A stretch of DNA of 64,000 nucleotides. Source: Alicyclobacillus mali. GTDB taxonomy: Bacteria; Bacillota; Bacilli; Alicyclobacillales; Alicyclobacillaceae. Positions within the stretch are counted from its first letter, which is position 1, and the number at the start of each line of letters is the position of its first letter. The translations under genes were made by a program, and so were the position numbers. Below, piece after piece: positions 1 through 8,230 of the stretch. The notes beneath the pieces are model-generated. The model searched no databases. It was given only the letters and a program-made list of their open reading frames with translations, and was not told the DNA's origin. Location of the stretch: the NCBI RefSeq assembly GCF_017329565.1, contig NZ_JAFMTT010000015.1. One strand, written 5' to 3'.

Positions 1-115
1 GGGTGAAGTACGTCTTACGTGAACTTTCCAGGATTTCGTTTACGGTGGCCTAATCAATCTACCCAGTGGGGTCTTCCCCTACGACAACTTGACACGGCCG
101 GACGGCCGACATCCA

Positions 116-144
116 TTGACAAGGAGCAACGGGATTGATATTGT
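116..144 (+). promoter_or_regulatory. Sigma-A promoter of the hrcA operon
   Basis: A consensus -35 TTGACA (116-121) is followed after 17 bases by TATTGT (139-144), which matches four of six positions of the -10 consensus. The predicted start near 151 lies just upstream of the CIRCE operator, the usual arrangement for HrcA-repressed operons. Confidence 0.8.
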
Positions 145-157
145 CAAGGAGAGCGGT

Positions 158-184
158 TTAGCACTCGAGCGCCTGGAGTGCTAA
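158..184 (+). promoter_or_regulatory. CIRCE operator bound by HrcA
   Basis: This is a perfect inverted repeat TTAGCACTC-N9-GAGTGCTAA, identical to the canonical CIRCE element. It sits between the promoter and the hrcA start, so HrcA should repress its own operon (hrcA-grpE-dnaK and probably dnaJ) until heat or misfolded protein titrates GroEL. Confidence 0.97.
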
Positions 185-199
185 CAAGGAGGCGAGACC

Positions 200-1234
200 G
201 TGTTGACGCCCCGACAGCAACTGATTTTGTCCGCGATCATCGAGGACTACGTCCGGATGGCGGAACCCATTGGCTCGCGGGCACTCGCCAAACACGAGGA
301 GATTCAGTTCAGCCCAGCCACCATCCGCAATGAGATGGCGGATCTGGAGGAGATGGGCTATTTAACTCAGCCGCACGCCTCGGCCGGACGCGTTCCATCG
401 CAGAAGGGCTATCGGTTCTACGTCGACAACCTGTTGCGCCTGGGACAGATGGATCGCGAGACGGGCGAGTTCTTGAAGTCTGTGTTCGCCAAGCGCATTG
501 ACGAGGTGGAGCAGGTCGCCCGCGAGGTGGCAAACATGCTCTCCATGCTGACCAAGCAGACGGTCATCGTGCTTGGGCCGAAGACAGACACTGAAAAGTT
601 GCGCAAGATTGAGCTCATTCCCTTGGGCGGCGGACGCGCCATTGCCATTCTTGTCACGAACTCTGGGCATGTGGAGACCGTGCACGTGCGGTTCTCGTCC
701 GAGATGGAGGCCGACGATGTCGAGACGCTCGTTCGCGTGCTGAACGACAAGGTGGTCGGCGTGCCCATCTCCGAGCTTCGGCGCACGCTGTACGCCGAAC
801 TGGCTGGCGAACTGCATCGGACCGTGGCGCGGTTCGAGGACGCCATCGCCGTCCTGAACGAGGTGTGTCATGTGCCGCAGCGCGAGGAAGCCGTCTATAT
901 CGGCGGCGCTTCCAACATGCTGGCACAGCCGGAGTTTCACGACGTCGGCAAGGCCCAGTCCATCCTCAGCCTGTTGGAGCAAAACGAGTTTATCGCCAAC
1001 TGGTTCCCAAAGGCGGAGGACGGGATTGAGGTGCGCATCGGCGCCGAAAACGCGGTGATGGAGCTCAAGGACTGCACGGTCATTGCTACCACGTACCGTT
1101 TGGGCGGTGTTCCGGTGGGCCATATTGGAATCCTGGGCCCCACGCGCATGGATTACAATCGCGTCATGCAAATTCTCTCGTTCACCTCGCAGGCGCTCAC
1201 GGAATTTTTGACTCGGTTCGCGTCGAGTGGGTGA
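200..1234 (+). CDS. hrcA: Heat-inducible transcription repressor HrcA
   Basis: HrcA is the dimeric repressor that binds CIRCE elements of class I heat-shock operons and needs GroEL for activity. The 344-residue product begins with the winged-helix domain (about residues 1-70, including SPATIRNEMADLEEMGYL and the HASAGRVPS segment typical of the family) and continues into the GAF-like and inserted dimerisation regions, ending around LGPTRMDYNRVM, a conserved C-terminal motif. The GTG start at 200 follows an AAGGAGG ribosome site. The CIRCE element lies 16 bases upstream and grpE follows after a short gap, so autoregulation is expected. Length is normal for the family. Confidence 0.97.
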   Translation: MLTPRQQLILSAIIEDYVRMAEPIGSRALAKHEEIQFSPATIRNEMADLEEMGYLTQPHASAGRVPSQKGYRFYVDNLLRLGQMDRETGEFLKSVFAKRIDEVEQVAREVANMLSMLTKQTVIVLGPKTDTEKLRKIELIPLGGGRAIAILVTNSGHVETVHVRFSSEMEADDVETLVRVLNDKVVGVPISELRRTLYAELAGELHRTVARFEDAIAVLNEVCHVPQREEAVYIGGASNMLAQPEFHDVGKAQSILSLLEQNEFIANWFPKAEDGIEVRIGAENAVMELKDCTVIATTYRLGGVPVGHIGILGPTRMDYNRVMQILSFTSQALTEFLTRFASSG

Positions 1235-1258
1235 TGAAGTGGAGAAAGGATGTTGTCC

Positions 1259-1870
1259 GTGGCGGAAGATGTGGTAAAGGATCCAAACGAGGAAGAGGCA
1301 GAGGCGAAGTCGGCGGAGAACGCCGAAGACGAGGCTCGCTCCTCGGAGGTCGATCCGGCCGAGATGGCGGAGGAGGATCTGTCGTACGAGGCTGGTGAAT
1401 CATCCGGCGACGAAGGTCCATCCGCTTCGGGCCCCGATCCCCGCGACACGCAGATTGAGGAGTTGACGCAGCAGCTTCTGCGCACGCGAGCGGATTTCGA
1501 CAATTTTCGTCGGCGCACGCGCCAGGAGCGCGAGGAACTGGTCCAGTTTGCGACCAAGAAGCTTCTCGCCGACTTGCTGCCCGTCCTCGACAACTTTGAC
1601 CGCGCGCTTCAGGCGCTTGAGGGCGTGGATGAGCCGCAGATGAAGCAGGGGATTGAGATGGTCCATCGCCAGCTGACCCAAGTCATGCATCAGTACGGTG
1701 TGACCGAGATGGAGGCGGCTGGCGCGCCGTTCGATCCGTCGCAGCACGAGGCGGTCATGCAAGAACAGGTCGAAGGCCAGGAGCCGGGACGCGTGATCGA
1801 GGTGTTGCAAAAGGGATATCTCTTGCACGGCAAGGTGCTGCGCCCGGCCATGGTGAAGGTCAGCGTCTGA
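1259..1870 (+). CDS. grpE: Nucleotide exchange factor GrpE
   Basis: GrpE releases ADP from DnaK in the DnaK-DnaJ-GrpE chaperone cycle. The product has an acidic disordered N-terminus (about 70 residues), then a long coiled coil (QIEELTQQLLRTRADFDNF, RRRTRQEREELVQFATKKL) and the C-terminal beta-wing domain with the typical PFDPSQHEAV and GKVLRPAMVKV motifs. In-frame starts are ATG 1250, TTG 1253 and GTG 1259. The GGAGAAAGGA ribosome site ends at 1250, so GTG 1259 is best spaced, giving 203 residues. It is second in the CIRCE-controlled operon between hrcA and dnaK. Confidence 0.95.
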   Translation: MAEDVVKDPNEEEAEAKSAENAEDEARSSEVDPAEMAEEDLSYEAGESSGDEGPSASGPDPRDTQIEELTQQLLRTRADFDNFRRRTRQEREELVQFATKKLLADLLPVLDNFDRALQALEGVDEPQMKQGIEMVHRQLTQVMHQYGVTEMEAAGAPFDPSQHEAVMQEQVEGQEPGRVIEVLQKGYLLHGKVLRPAMVKVSV

Positions 1871-1942
1871 GCTGCGCAAAACGGCGTATGAACACAAACG
1901 AAATACGGCCAAAACCGTCCATCATCTGGGGAGGGACGCGAA

Positions 1943-3796
1943 GTGGGGAAAGTCATCGGCATTGACCTCGGTACCACCAACTCTTGTGTCGCGGTGTTGG
2001 AAGGCGGCGAACCCGTCGTCATTCCGAACGCCGAAGGCAACCGCACCACGCCATCCGTCGTGGCGTTCACGAAGGATGGAGAGCGCCTCGTCGGCGACGT
2101 CGCGAAGCGCCAGGCCATTACGAATCCGAACAGGACCATCATCTCCATCAAGCGCCACATGGGCACGGACCACAAGGTGGCCATCGACGGCAAGTCGTAC
2201 ACGCCGCCCGAGATTTCCGCGATGATTTTGCAGAAGTTGAAGGCGGACGCGGAGGCTTTTCTTGGCGAGCCGGTCACGCAGGCGGTCATCACGGTGCCGG
2301 CCTATTTCAGCGACAGCCAGCGCCAGGCGACGCGCGACGCAGGCCGGATCGCAGGGCTTGAGGTGCTCCGCATCATCAACGAGCCGACGGCGGCCGCGCT
2401 CGCGTACGGGTTGGACAAGGGAGAAGACCAGACCATTCTCGTGTTCGACCTCGGTGGCGGCACGTTCGACGTGTCCATCCTGGAACTCGGCGATGGCGTG
2501 TTCGAAGTGAAGGCTACGAGCGGCAATAACCACCTCGGTGGCGACGACTTCGACAACCGCATCATTCAGCACCTGATCGACCTCTTCAAGAAGGACACGG
2601 GCATCGATCTGTCCAACGACCGGATGGCCATGCAGCGCCTGAAGGATGCGGCGGAAAAGGCGAAGAAGGAACTGTCGTCGACCTTGACGACCACCATCTC
2701 GCTTCCATTCATCTCAGCGGACGCGACCGGACCGAAGCACCTCGAAGTCAATCTCACGCGGGCGAAGTTCGAGGAGTTGACGGCCGATCTCGTCGAGGCG
2801 ACCATGGGGCCGACCCGCCAGGCGCTGCAGGACGCGGGACTCACGCCGGCTGACATTGACAAGGTCATTCTGGTCGGCGGCTCGACGCGCATTCCAGCCG
2901 TTCAGGAGGCGGTCAAGCGCCTTATTGGCAAGGAGCCGTCGAAGGGCGTCAACCCGGACGAGGTTGTCGCTATCGGCGCCGCCATCCAGGCTGGCGTGTT
3001 GACAGGAGAAGTCAAGGACATTGTGCTGCTCGATGTGACGCCGCTGTCGCTTGGCATCGAGACGATGGGCGGCGTGTTCACGCGGATCATCCCGCGAAAC
3101 ACGACCATTCCGACGTCCAAAAGCCAGGTTTTCACAACGGCGGCTGACAACCAGACGTCTGTCGAGATTCACGTGTTGCAGGGCGAGCGCGAGATGGCAG
3201 CGGGCAACAAGACGCTTGGCCGCTTCACGTTGAACGATATCCCGCCCGCTCCGCGCGGCGTGCCGCAGATCGAGGTCACCTTCGACATCGACGCAAACGG
3301 CATCGTACATGTGTCGGCGAAGGATCTCGCGACTGGCAAGTCGCAGCGCATCACCATCACAGCTTCGAGCGGCCTGTCCAAGGACGAGGTCGAGCGGATG
3401 ATGCAGGAAGCGCAGATGTACGCCGAAGAGGACAAGAAGCGTCGCGAACAGGTGGAGTTGCGCAACCAAGCGGATCAACTCCTCTATCAGACTGACAAAC
3501 TGCTGCGCGATCTCGGCGACAAAGTCGACGCGTCCCTCAAGAGCGAGGCTGAATCGAAGCAGAAGGAACTGCGCGACGCGATGGCCGGATCGGACGCCGA
3601 GGCCATCAAGGCGAAGTCTGAAGCGCTGCAGGAGACGTTGCACAAGCTGTCGACGAAGCTGTACGAGCAAGCCGCGCAGGCGGCGAGCGCGGGGCAACAA
3701 GCCGGGGCCGCCGATGCTGCCACTGGAACCACGGGTCAGGCGTCTGACACGGTGGTGGACGCGGACTTCCGGGAAGTGGACCCGGACAAGAAGTGA
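1943..3796 (+). CDS. dnaK: Chaperone protein DnaK (Hsp70)
   Basis: This is the ATP-dependent Hsp70 chaperone of the cytosol. The 617-residue protein has the nucleotide-binding domain with GIDLGTTNSC near residue 6, VFDLGGGTFDVSIL in the middle of the domain and the ILVGGSTRIP adenosine motif, then the substrate-binding domain and a helical lid ending in an Ala/Gln/Gly-rich tail and a charged C-terminus of the EEVD-like region type (VVDADFREVDPDKK) seen in bacterial DnaK. The GTG start follows GGGGAGGGA. A hairpin separates it from dnaJ. Length and order match the standard Firmicute operon. Confidence 0.99.
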   Translation: MGKVIGIDLGTTNSCVAVLEGGEPVVIPNAEGNRTTPSVVAFTKDGERLVGDVAKRQAITNPNRTIISIKRHMGTDHKVAIDGKSYTPPEISAMILQKLKADAEAFLGEPVTQAVITVPAYFSDSQRQATRDAGRIAGLEVLRIINEPTAAALAYGLDKGEDQTILVFDLGGGTFDVSILELGDGVFEVKATSGNNHLGGDDFDNRIIQHLIDLFKKDTGIDLSNDRMAMQRLKDAAEKAKKELSSTLTTTISLPFISADATGPKHLEVNLTRAKFEELTADLVEATMGPTRQALQDAGLTPADIDKVILVGGSTRIPAVQEAVKRLIGKEPSKGVNPDEVVAIGAAIQAGVLTGEVKDIVLLDVTPLSLGIETMGGVFTRIIPRNTTIPTSKSQVFTTAADNQTSVEIHVLQGEREMAAGNKTLGRFTLNDIPPAPRGVPQIEVTFDIDANGIVHVSAKDLATGKSQRITITASSGLSKDEVERMMQEAQMYAEEDKKRREQVELRNQADQLLYQTDKLLRDLGDKVDASLKSEAESKQKELRDAMAGSDAEAIKAKSEALQETLHKLSTKLYEQAAQAASAGQQAGAADAATGTTGQASDTVVDADFREVDPDKK

Positions 3797-3830
3797 TCGA
3801 AGCGCATAGAATGGGATGAATGGTGGATCA

Positions 3831-3869
3831 GGCAGGGTGATGCGCGTGACGTCGCCCTGCCCTCGTTGT
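3831..3869 (+). terminator. Hairpin between dnaK and dnaJ, possible partial terminator
   Basis: GGCAGGG (3831-3837) pairs with CCCTGCC (3855-3861), and the downstream strand continues as TCGTTGT, which has only a weak U tract. It could lower dnaJ expression relative to dnaK or protect the dnaK 3' end. The function is inferred from position only. Confidence 0.4.
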
Positions 3870-3910
3870 AAGATGGTGTGGAGTGACGGTGGTCGTTTGG
3901 AGGGATACCG

Positions 3911-5050
3911 GTGAGCAAGCGAGATTACTACGAGGTTCTCGGTGTCAGCCGGTCCGCCACGCAGGAAGAGATCAAGAAAGCGTATCGGAAGCTCGCGCGC
4001 CAGTATCACCCCGATGTCAACAAGGACGACCCGAATGCGCAGCAGAAGTTCGCCGAGATCGCAGAGGCGTACGGTGTGCTTTCGGATCCGGATAAGCGAG
4101 CGCGCTATGACCAGTTTGGCCATGAAGATCCCGCGCAAGGCTTCGGCGGGTTTCAGGGTCAGGCCGGGGGTCCCGGGGCTGGGTTTGGCGATTTCGACCT
4201 GGGCGGTTTTGGCGACATCTTCGATATGTTCTTTGGCGGAGGCACGCGCAGGGGCCCCGTGCGGGGGCACGACCTCGAGTACGAGATGGAGATCACGTTT
4301 GAGGAGGCGGCCTTCGGGGCGAATCGCGAGATCCAGGTGCCTCGGACTGAGACGTGCTCGACGTGCGGAGGATCCGGGGCAAGACCTGGAAGCAAGCCGC
4401 GCGTCTGTCAGGCGTGTAACGGCACGGGTGAACAGCAGACGGTCACGAACACGCCGTTCGGCCGCATGATCAACCGGCGTCCTTGTCCGGTGTGTCACGG
4501 GCGCGGCCAGATCATCGATCAACCTTGTCCGGATTGTCGCGGTCAGGGCAGGCGGCGGGTGCGGCGGAGCGTCGACGTCAAAGTCCCTCCGGGTGTCGAC
4601 ACCGGGACGCGTCTGCGCATGGCGGGCTACGGCGAGCCGAGCCCGAACGGGGGTCCGCCAGGGGATTTGTTTGTCGTGATTCACGTCCAACCGCACGAGG
4701 TGTTTGAGCGAGAAGGCACGAACATCTACGTCGACGTGCCGATTTCGTTTGTGCAGGCGGCGCTGGGCGACGAAATTGAGGTGCCGACCCTGGAGGGCAA
4801 GGTGAAGCTCCGGATTCCGGAGGGAACGCAGACGGGCACGACGTTCCGCCTGCGCGGCAAGGGGATTCCGAAGCTTGGGTCCCCCCTGGTGCGCGGAGAC
4901 GAGCACATTCGGGTCCACGTGGTCACGCCGACGAATCTGACGGAGCGGCAAAAGGAACTGTTCCGCCAGCTCGCGAAGGAGCTCGGCGAGCAGACGCACG
5001 AGCAGCAGCGGACTTTCATGGAGCGCGTGAAGGACGCGTTTCTCGGCTGA
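3911..5050 (+). CDS. dnaJ: Chaperone protein DnaJ (type I Hsp40)
   Basis: DnaJ stimulates the DnaK ATPase and delivers substrates. The 379-residue protein has a J domain with the catalytic HPD at residues 33-35, a Gly/Phe-rich linker (about 75-115), a zinc-binding region with all four repeats (CSTCGGSG, CQACNGTG, CPVCHGRG, CPDCRGQG), and two C-terminal substrate-binding barrels. It is therefore a full type I DnaJ. The GTG start at 3911 follows TGGAGGGA. It probably belongs to the hrcA operon but has its own upstream hairpin. Confidence 0.98.
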   Translation: MSKRDYYEVLGVSRSATQEEIKKAYRKLARQYHPDVNKDDPNAQQKFAEIAEAYGVLSDPDKRARYDQFGHEDPAQGFGGFQGQAGGPGAGFGDFDLGGFGDIFDMFFGGGTRRGPVRGHDLEYEMEITFEEAAFGANREIQVPRTETCSTCGGSGARPGSKPRVCQACNGTGEQQTVTNTPFGRMINRRPCPVCHGRGQIIDQPCPDCRGQGRRRVRRSVDVKVPPGVDTGTRLRMAGYGEPSPNGGPPGDLFVVIHVQPHEVFEREGTNIYVDVPISFVQAALGDEIEVPTLEGKVKLRIPEGTQTGTTFRLRGKGIPKLGSPLVRGDEHIRVHVVTPTNLTERQKELFRQLAKELGEQTHEQQRTFMERVKDAFLG

Positions 5051-5092
5051 TGCCGAGCGGACTTATCACATATGTCGTGAGGAGGCGTCGCA

Positions 5093-6043
5093 TTGCGTTG
5101 GTGGCACGTGCGCGTGCGCGTGACGCACGAAGCGGCGGATGCGCTGGCCGCTGTGCTGGAGAGCTATCCGGACGTGCAGGGCGTGCAGATGGAGGGCATT
5201 TCGCCGGCGGAGGTGAGGCCGCCGCGGTTCGGTGAGTGGTTTGACGAGCAGTTGACGCCCACGCAGGACGTGGAGCTCTCGGTGTATATTCCAGAGGCGC
5301 ATGACCGAGGCGAGATCGAGAGCCGGGTGCGAGATGCGGTGCAGCGCGTCCGAGAGGCGGGGCTGGATCCCGGGCCGCAGGCCTCGGACGTTCAGGTGGA
5401 ACTGGTGGATGAATCCACCTGGAAGGACGCATGGCGGGAACAGTATCACCCCATTCCCGTTGGGAATTCGCTGGTCATCGCCCCAGTCTGGGCCGAGCCA
5501 GCCGATCTCGAGCCGTACCGCCATCGGCGCGTCATCGCCATCGAGCCAGGGATGGCGTTTGGCACGGGGCATCACCAGACGACGCAGATGTGCGCCGAGA
5601 TCTTGGCCGAGGTGGTCCGCCCTGGGATGCGCGTGGTGGATGTCGGGACGGGCACTGGCGTGCTCGCCATCGCCGCGGCGCTCGTCGGCGCCGAGCGCGT
5701 CGTCGCGATCGATCTCGACCCCGTCGCCGTGTCGGCCGCGAAGGACAACGCGCGCAAGAACGGGCTCGAGGATCGCGTCGATGTGCGCGAAGGAGACCTT
5801 TTGGCCGCGCTCCGTCCGGAAGAGACGTTTGATCTCGCCGTGGCCAACATTCTGCGCGACGTCGTGATCGCGCTCGTTCCGCAGGTCCGCCCGCGCCTCG
5901 TTTCGGGCGGATTCCTGTTGACGTCGGGCTACATCGAATCGCAGCGCGAGCAGGTGGAGCAGGCGCTCGCGGATCACGGATTTTCGGTGGTGCGCAGGGC
6001 GCATCAGGACGACTGGGTGAGCGTCTTGGCGGTGAAGCGCTGA
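5093..6043 (+). CDS. prmA: Ribosomal protein L11 methyltransferase PrmA
   Basis: PrmA trimethylates ribosomal protein L11 using S-adenosylmethionine. The 316-residue product has an N-terminal substrate-recognition domain, then the class I methyltransferase fold with GMAFGTGHHQTTQM and the SAM motif VDVGTGTGVLAIAAA (about residues 178-192), followed by the NIL motif of the active site. The TTG start at 5093 follows a good GTGAGGAGGCG ribosome site. It lies 42 bases after dnaJ and its stop overlaps the start of rsmE, the same order as yqeT-yqeU in Bacillus. Confidence 0.96.
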   Translation: MRWWHVRVRVTHEAADALAAVLESYPDVQGVQMEGISPAEVRPPRFGEWFDEQLTPTQDVELSVYIPEAHDRGEIESRVRDAVQRVREAGLDPGPQASDVQVELVDESTWKDAWREQYHPIPVGNSLVIAPVWAEPADLEPYRHRRVIAIEPGMAFGTGHHQTTQMCAEILAEVVRPGMRVVDVGTGTGVLAIAAALVGAERVVAIDLDPVAVSAAKDNARKNGLEDRVDVREGDLLAALRPEETFDLAVANILRDVVIALVPQVRPRLVSGGFLLTSGYIESQREQVEQALADHGFSVVRRAHQDDWVSVLAVKR

Positions 6044-6792
6044 TGTTGCCGCGCCTTTTTTTGGACGCCCAGGTGGATGAAGGGTCTCGCATGTGGGTGA
6101 GCGGGGAAGACGGGCATCACTTCTCGCGGGTCTTGCGCGCCAGGCCCGGCGAGGACCTCGTCGTCTGCGCTGCCAACGGGCCGTTTTGGGCCGAGATCGC
6201 AGAGGTGCGATCCGGCGAGGTCTGCGTGCACTTGCGCGAGCGCGCGCCTTCGAATGAACCCCGGCAGCGGTTTGTCCTGGTGCAGGGGCTGGCCAAAGGC
6301 GAGAAGATGGATGTCATCCTGCAGAAGTGTACGGAAATCGGCGCCTGGGGATTTGTCGTGTTTGAGGCCGAGCGTTCGGTGGTCAAGCTCTCGGGCCCCA
6401 AGGTGGATCAGAAGCTCGCGCGCTGGCGCAAGGTCGTGCGCGAGGCGGCGATGCAGGCGCAGCGCGACGTGGTGCCGTTTGTGGTCTTTGCGCCAAACTT
6501 CTCCACATCGCTCGCCGTGATCGCGGAACACGAGGTCCATCGCGTCCTGGTGCTCGACGAGGAGGAACGGGAACGCGGCATCCGCTCGGCCATGCGGGCC
6601 CACGGGGCTGGAAATCGAACGGCCGTGGTGGTCGGGCCGGAGGGCGGGCTTGCCAGCGGCGAGAGGCGGCTTGCGAAGCAGGACGCGCGCTGCCAGACGG
6701 TCACGCTCGGTCCGCGCATCCTGCGCACGGAGACCGCGGGCGCGGTGGCGCTCGCGATTGCGCTTGCCGAATCCGGCGACATGGGAGGTTGA
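6043..6792 (+). CDS. rsmE: 16S rRNA (uracil1498-N3)-methyltransferase RsmE
   Basis: RsmE methylates U1498 of 16S rRNA. The 249-residue protein has an N-terminal PUA-like RNA-binding domain and a C-terminal SPOUT methyltransferase domain with a knot, shown by VVVGPEGGL and the C-terminal LGPRILRTETAG SAM-binding loops. Its ATG overlaps the prmA stop (TGATG), indicating translational coupling, and it is followed directly by mtaB. Length is normal. Confidence 0.96.
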   Translation: MLPRLFLDAQVDEGSRMWVSGEDGHHFSRVLRARPGEDLVVCAANGPFWAEIAEVRSGEVCVHLRERAPSNEPRQRFVLVQGLAKGEKMDVILQKCTEIGAWGFVVFEAERSVVKLSGPKVDQKLARWRKVVREAAMQAQRDVVPFVVFAPNFSTSLAVIAEHEVHRVLVLDEEERERGIRSAMRAHGAGNRTAVVVGPEGGLASGERRLAKQDARCQTVTLGPRILRTETAGAVALAIALAESGDMGG

Positions 6793-6796
6793 GAAT

Positions 6797-8230
6797 GTGC
6801 CTACGGTGGCATTTCACACCTTGGGCTGCAAGGTGAACTTCTATGACACCGAGGGGATATGGCAGACGTTCAAGCGGCGCGGCTACACGCAGGTGCCGTT
6901 TGACAGCGTGGCGGACGTGTACGTGGTCAACACGTGCACCGTCACGCACACGGGCGATCGCAAGAGTCGGCAGATGATCCGGCGCGCCGTCCGCACGAAT
7001 CCGGACGCGGTCGTGGTGGTTACGGGCTGCTATGCGCAGATTGCGCCTGACGAGATCGCCCGCATTCAGGGCGTGGACCTGGTTGTGGGCAACGATCAGA
7101 AGTCGAAAATTGTCGATCACGTCGAGGCCGTCCTCGCGGAGCGCAAGCCGTATCTCGCGGTCGGCAACATCATGAAGGCGAACGAGTTCGACGAACTCGA
7201 CGTGCCGTACTTCGAGGAGCGGTCTCGGGCCAACCTCAAGATCCAGGACGGCTGCAACAACTTCTGCACGTTTTGCATCATTCCGCGCGCGCGAGGGCTC
7301 ATCCGCAGCCGCAAGCCGGAGAACGTCGTGCAGCAGGCCACGAAGCTGGCGCGGGCCGGCTATCGGGAGATCGTGCTGACGGGCATCCACACGGGTGGCT
7401 ATGGCGAGGACTTTGAGCATTATCGCCTGGCGGATTTGCTGATGGATCTCGAGCGCATCGACCTGCCGTTCCGAATCCGGATTAGCTCGATTGAGGCGAG
7501 CGAAATCGACCATCGCCTGATGGACGTGCTCGCGGCGTCGAATAAGGTCGTGCCGCACCTGCATATCCCGCTTCAGGCGGGCTCCGATCCGGTGCTTCGG
7601 CGGATGCACCGGCATTACACGACCGCCGAGTACGCCGACAAGCTGCGGGAGCTTCGCCGCCGTCTGCCCGATCTCGCCGTGACGACGGACGTGATCGTCG
7701 GCTTTCCGGGCGAGACGGACGAGCAGTTCGAGGAGACGTACGCGTTTGTGCGCGCGCAGGCGTACGCGCAGCTGCACGTGTTTCCGTACTCCCCGCGGCG
7801 GGGCACTGCGGCGTACAAGTTCAAGGATCAGGTGCCGGAGGATGTCAAGCGCGAGCGCGTCGCGCGGATGATCGCGCTCGGAGACGATCTCCGCCAGGCG
7901 TACGCCGCATCGTTCGTGGGGCGGGATCTCGAGGTCATCGCGGAGTCGCCGCTTGCCTCGGCGGACGACGAGGCGCGCCGGGCGTACAGCCACCTGCCGG
8001 AGGCGTCCCGCATGCTCGTGGGCTACGACGGCCACTACCTCCGCGTGGCGTTCGAAGCGCCCTCGGGCGTGCCGCTGGAGTCGATGGTCGGCGAGGTCAT
8101 CCGCGTCCGGATGACAGGCGTCGGGCCGGGCGTGCACCGGGCCGTTTTTCTCGAGCAGGTGACGTTCCCCGACGAAGAGCAGGCGCCTGGCGAAGAGCAG
8201 GCAATGGAATGGAGGCGGATGACGTCGTGA
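6797..8230 (+). CDS. mtaB: tRNA t6A37 methylthiotransferase MtaB
   Basis: MtaB is a radical-SAM enzyme that converts t6A to ms2t6A at position 37 of tRNAs reading ANN codons. The 477-residue protein has the N-terminal domain binding a second Fe-S cluster (Cys in LGCKVN, VNTCTV and TGCYAQ), the radical-SAM triad CNNFCTFC, and a C-terminal TRAM RNA-binding domain. An open frame extends further upstream inside rsmE, but the GTG at 6797 lies five bases after GGGAGGTTGAGA-type ribosome-site sequence and fits the family N-terminus (PTVAFHTLGCK). The stop overlaps the downstream Nudix-DeoC start (GTGA). Confidence 0.96.
   Translation: MPTVAFHTLGCKVNFYDTEGIWQTFKRRGYTQVPFDSVADVYVVNTCTVTHTGDRKSRQMIRRAVRTNPDAVVVVTGCYAQIAPDEIARIQGVDLVVGNDQKSKIVDHVEAVLAERKPYLAVGNIMKANEFDELDVPYFEERSRANLKIQDGCNNFCTFCIIPRARGLIRSRKPENVVQQATKLARAGYREIVLTGIHTGGYGEDFEHYRLADLLMDLERIDLPFRIRISSIEASEIDHRLMDVLAASNKVVPHLHIPLQAGSDPVLRRMHRHYTTAEYADKLRELRRRLPDLAVTTDVIVGFPGETDEQFEETYAFVRAQAYAQLHVFPYSPRRGTAAYKFKDQVPEDVKRERVARMIALGDDLRQAYAASFVGRDLEVIAESPLASADDEARRAYSHLPEASRMLVGYDGHYLRVAFEAPSGVPLESMVGEVIRVRMTGVGPGVHRAVFLEQVTFPDEEQAPGEEQAMEWRRMTS

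Noticed and set aside
2714..4999. 761-codon open frame on the minus strand opposite dnaK and dnaJ
   Set aside because: It is antisense to two certain genes. Long shadow frames are expected at this GC content, and the product is Arg/His/Leu-rich with no recognisable domain.
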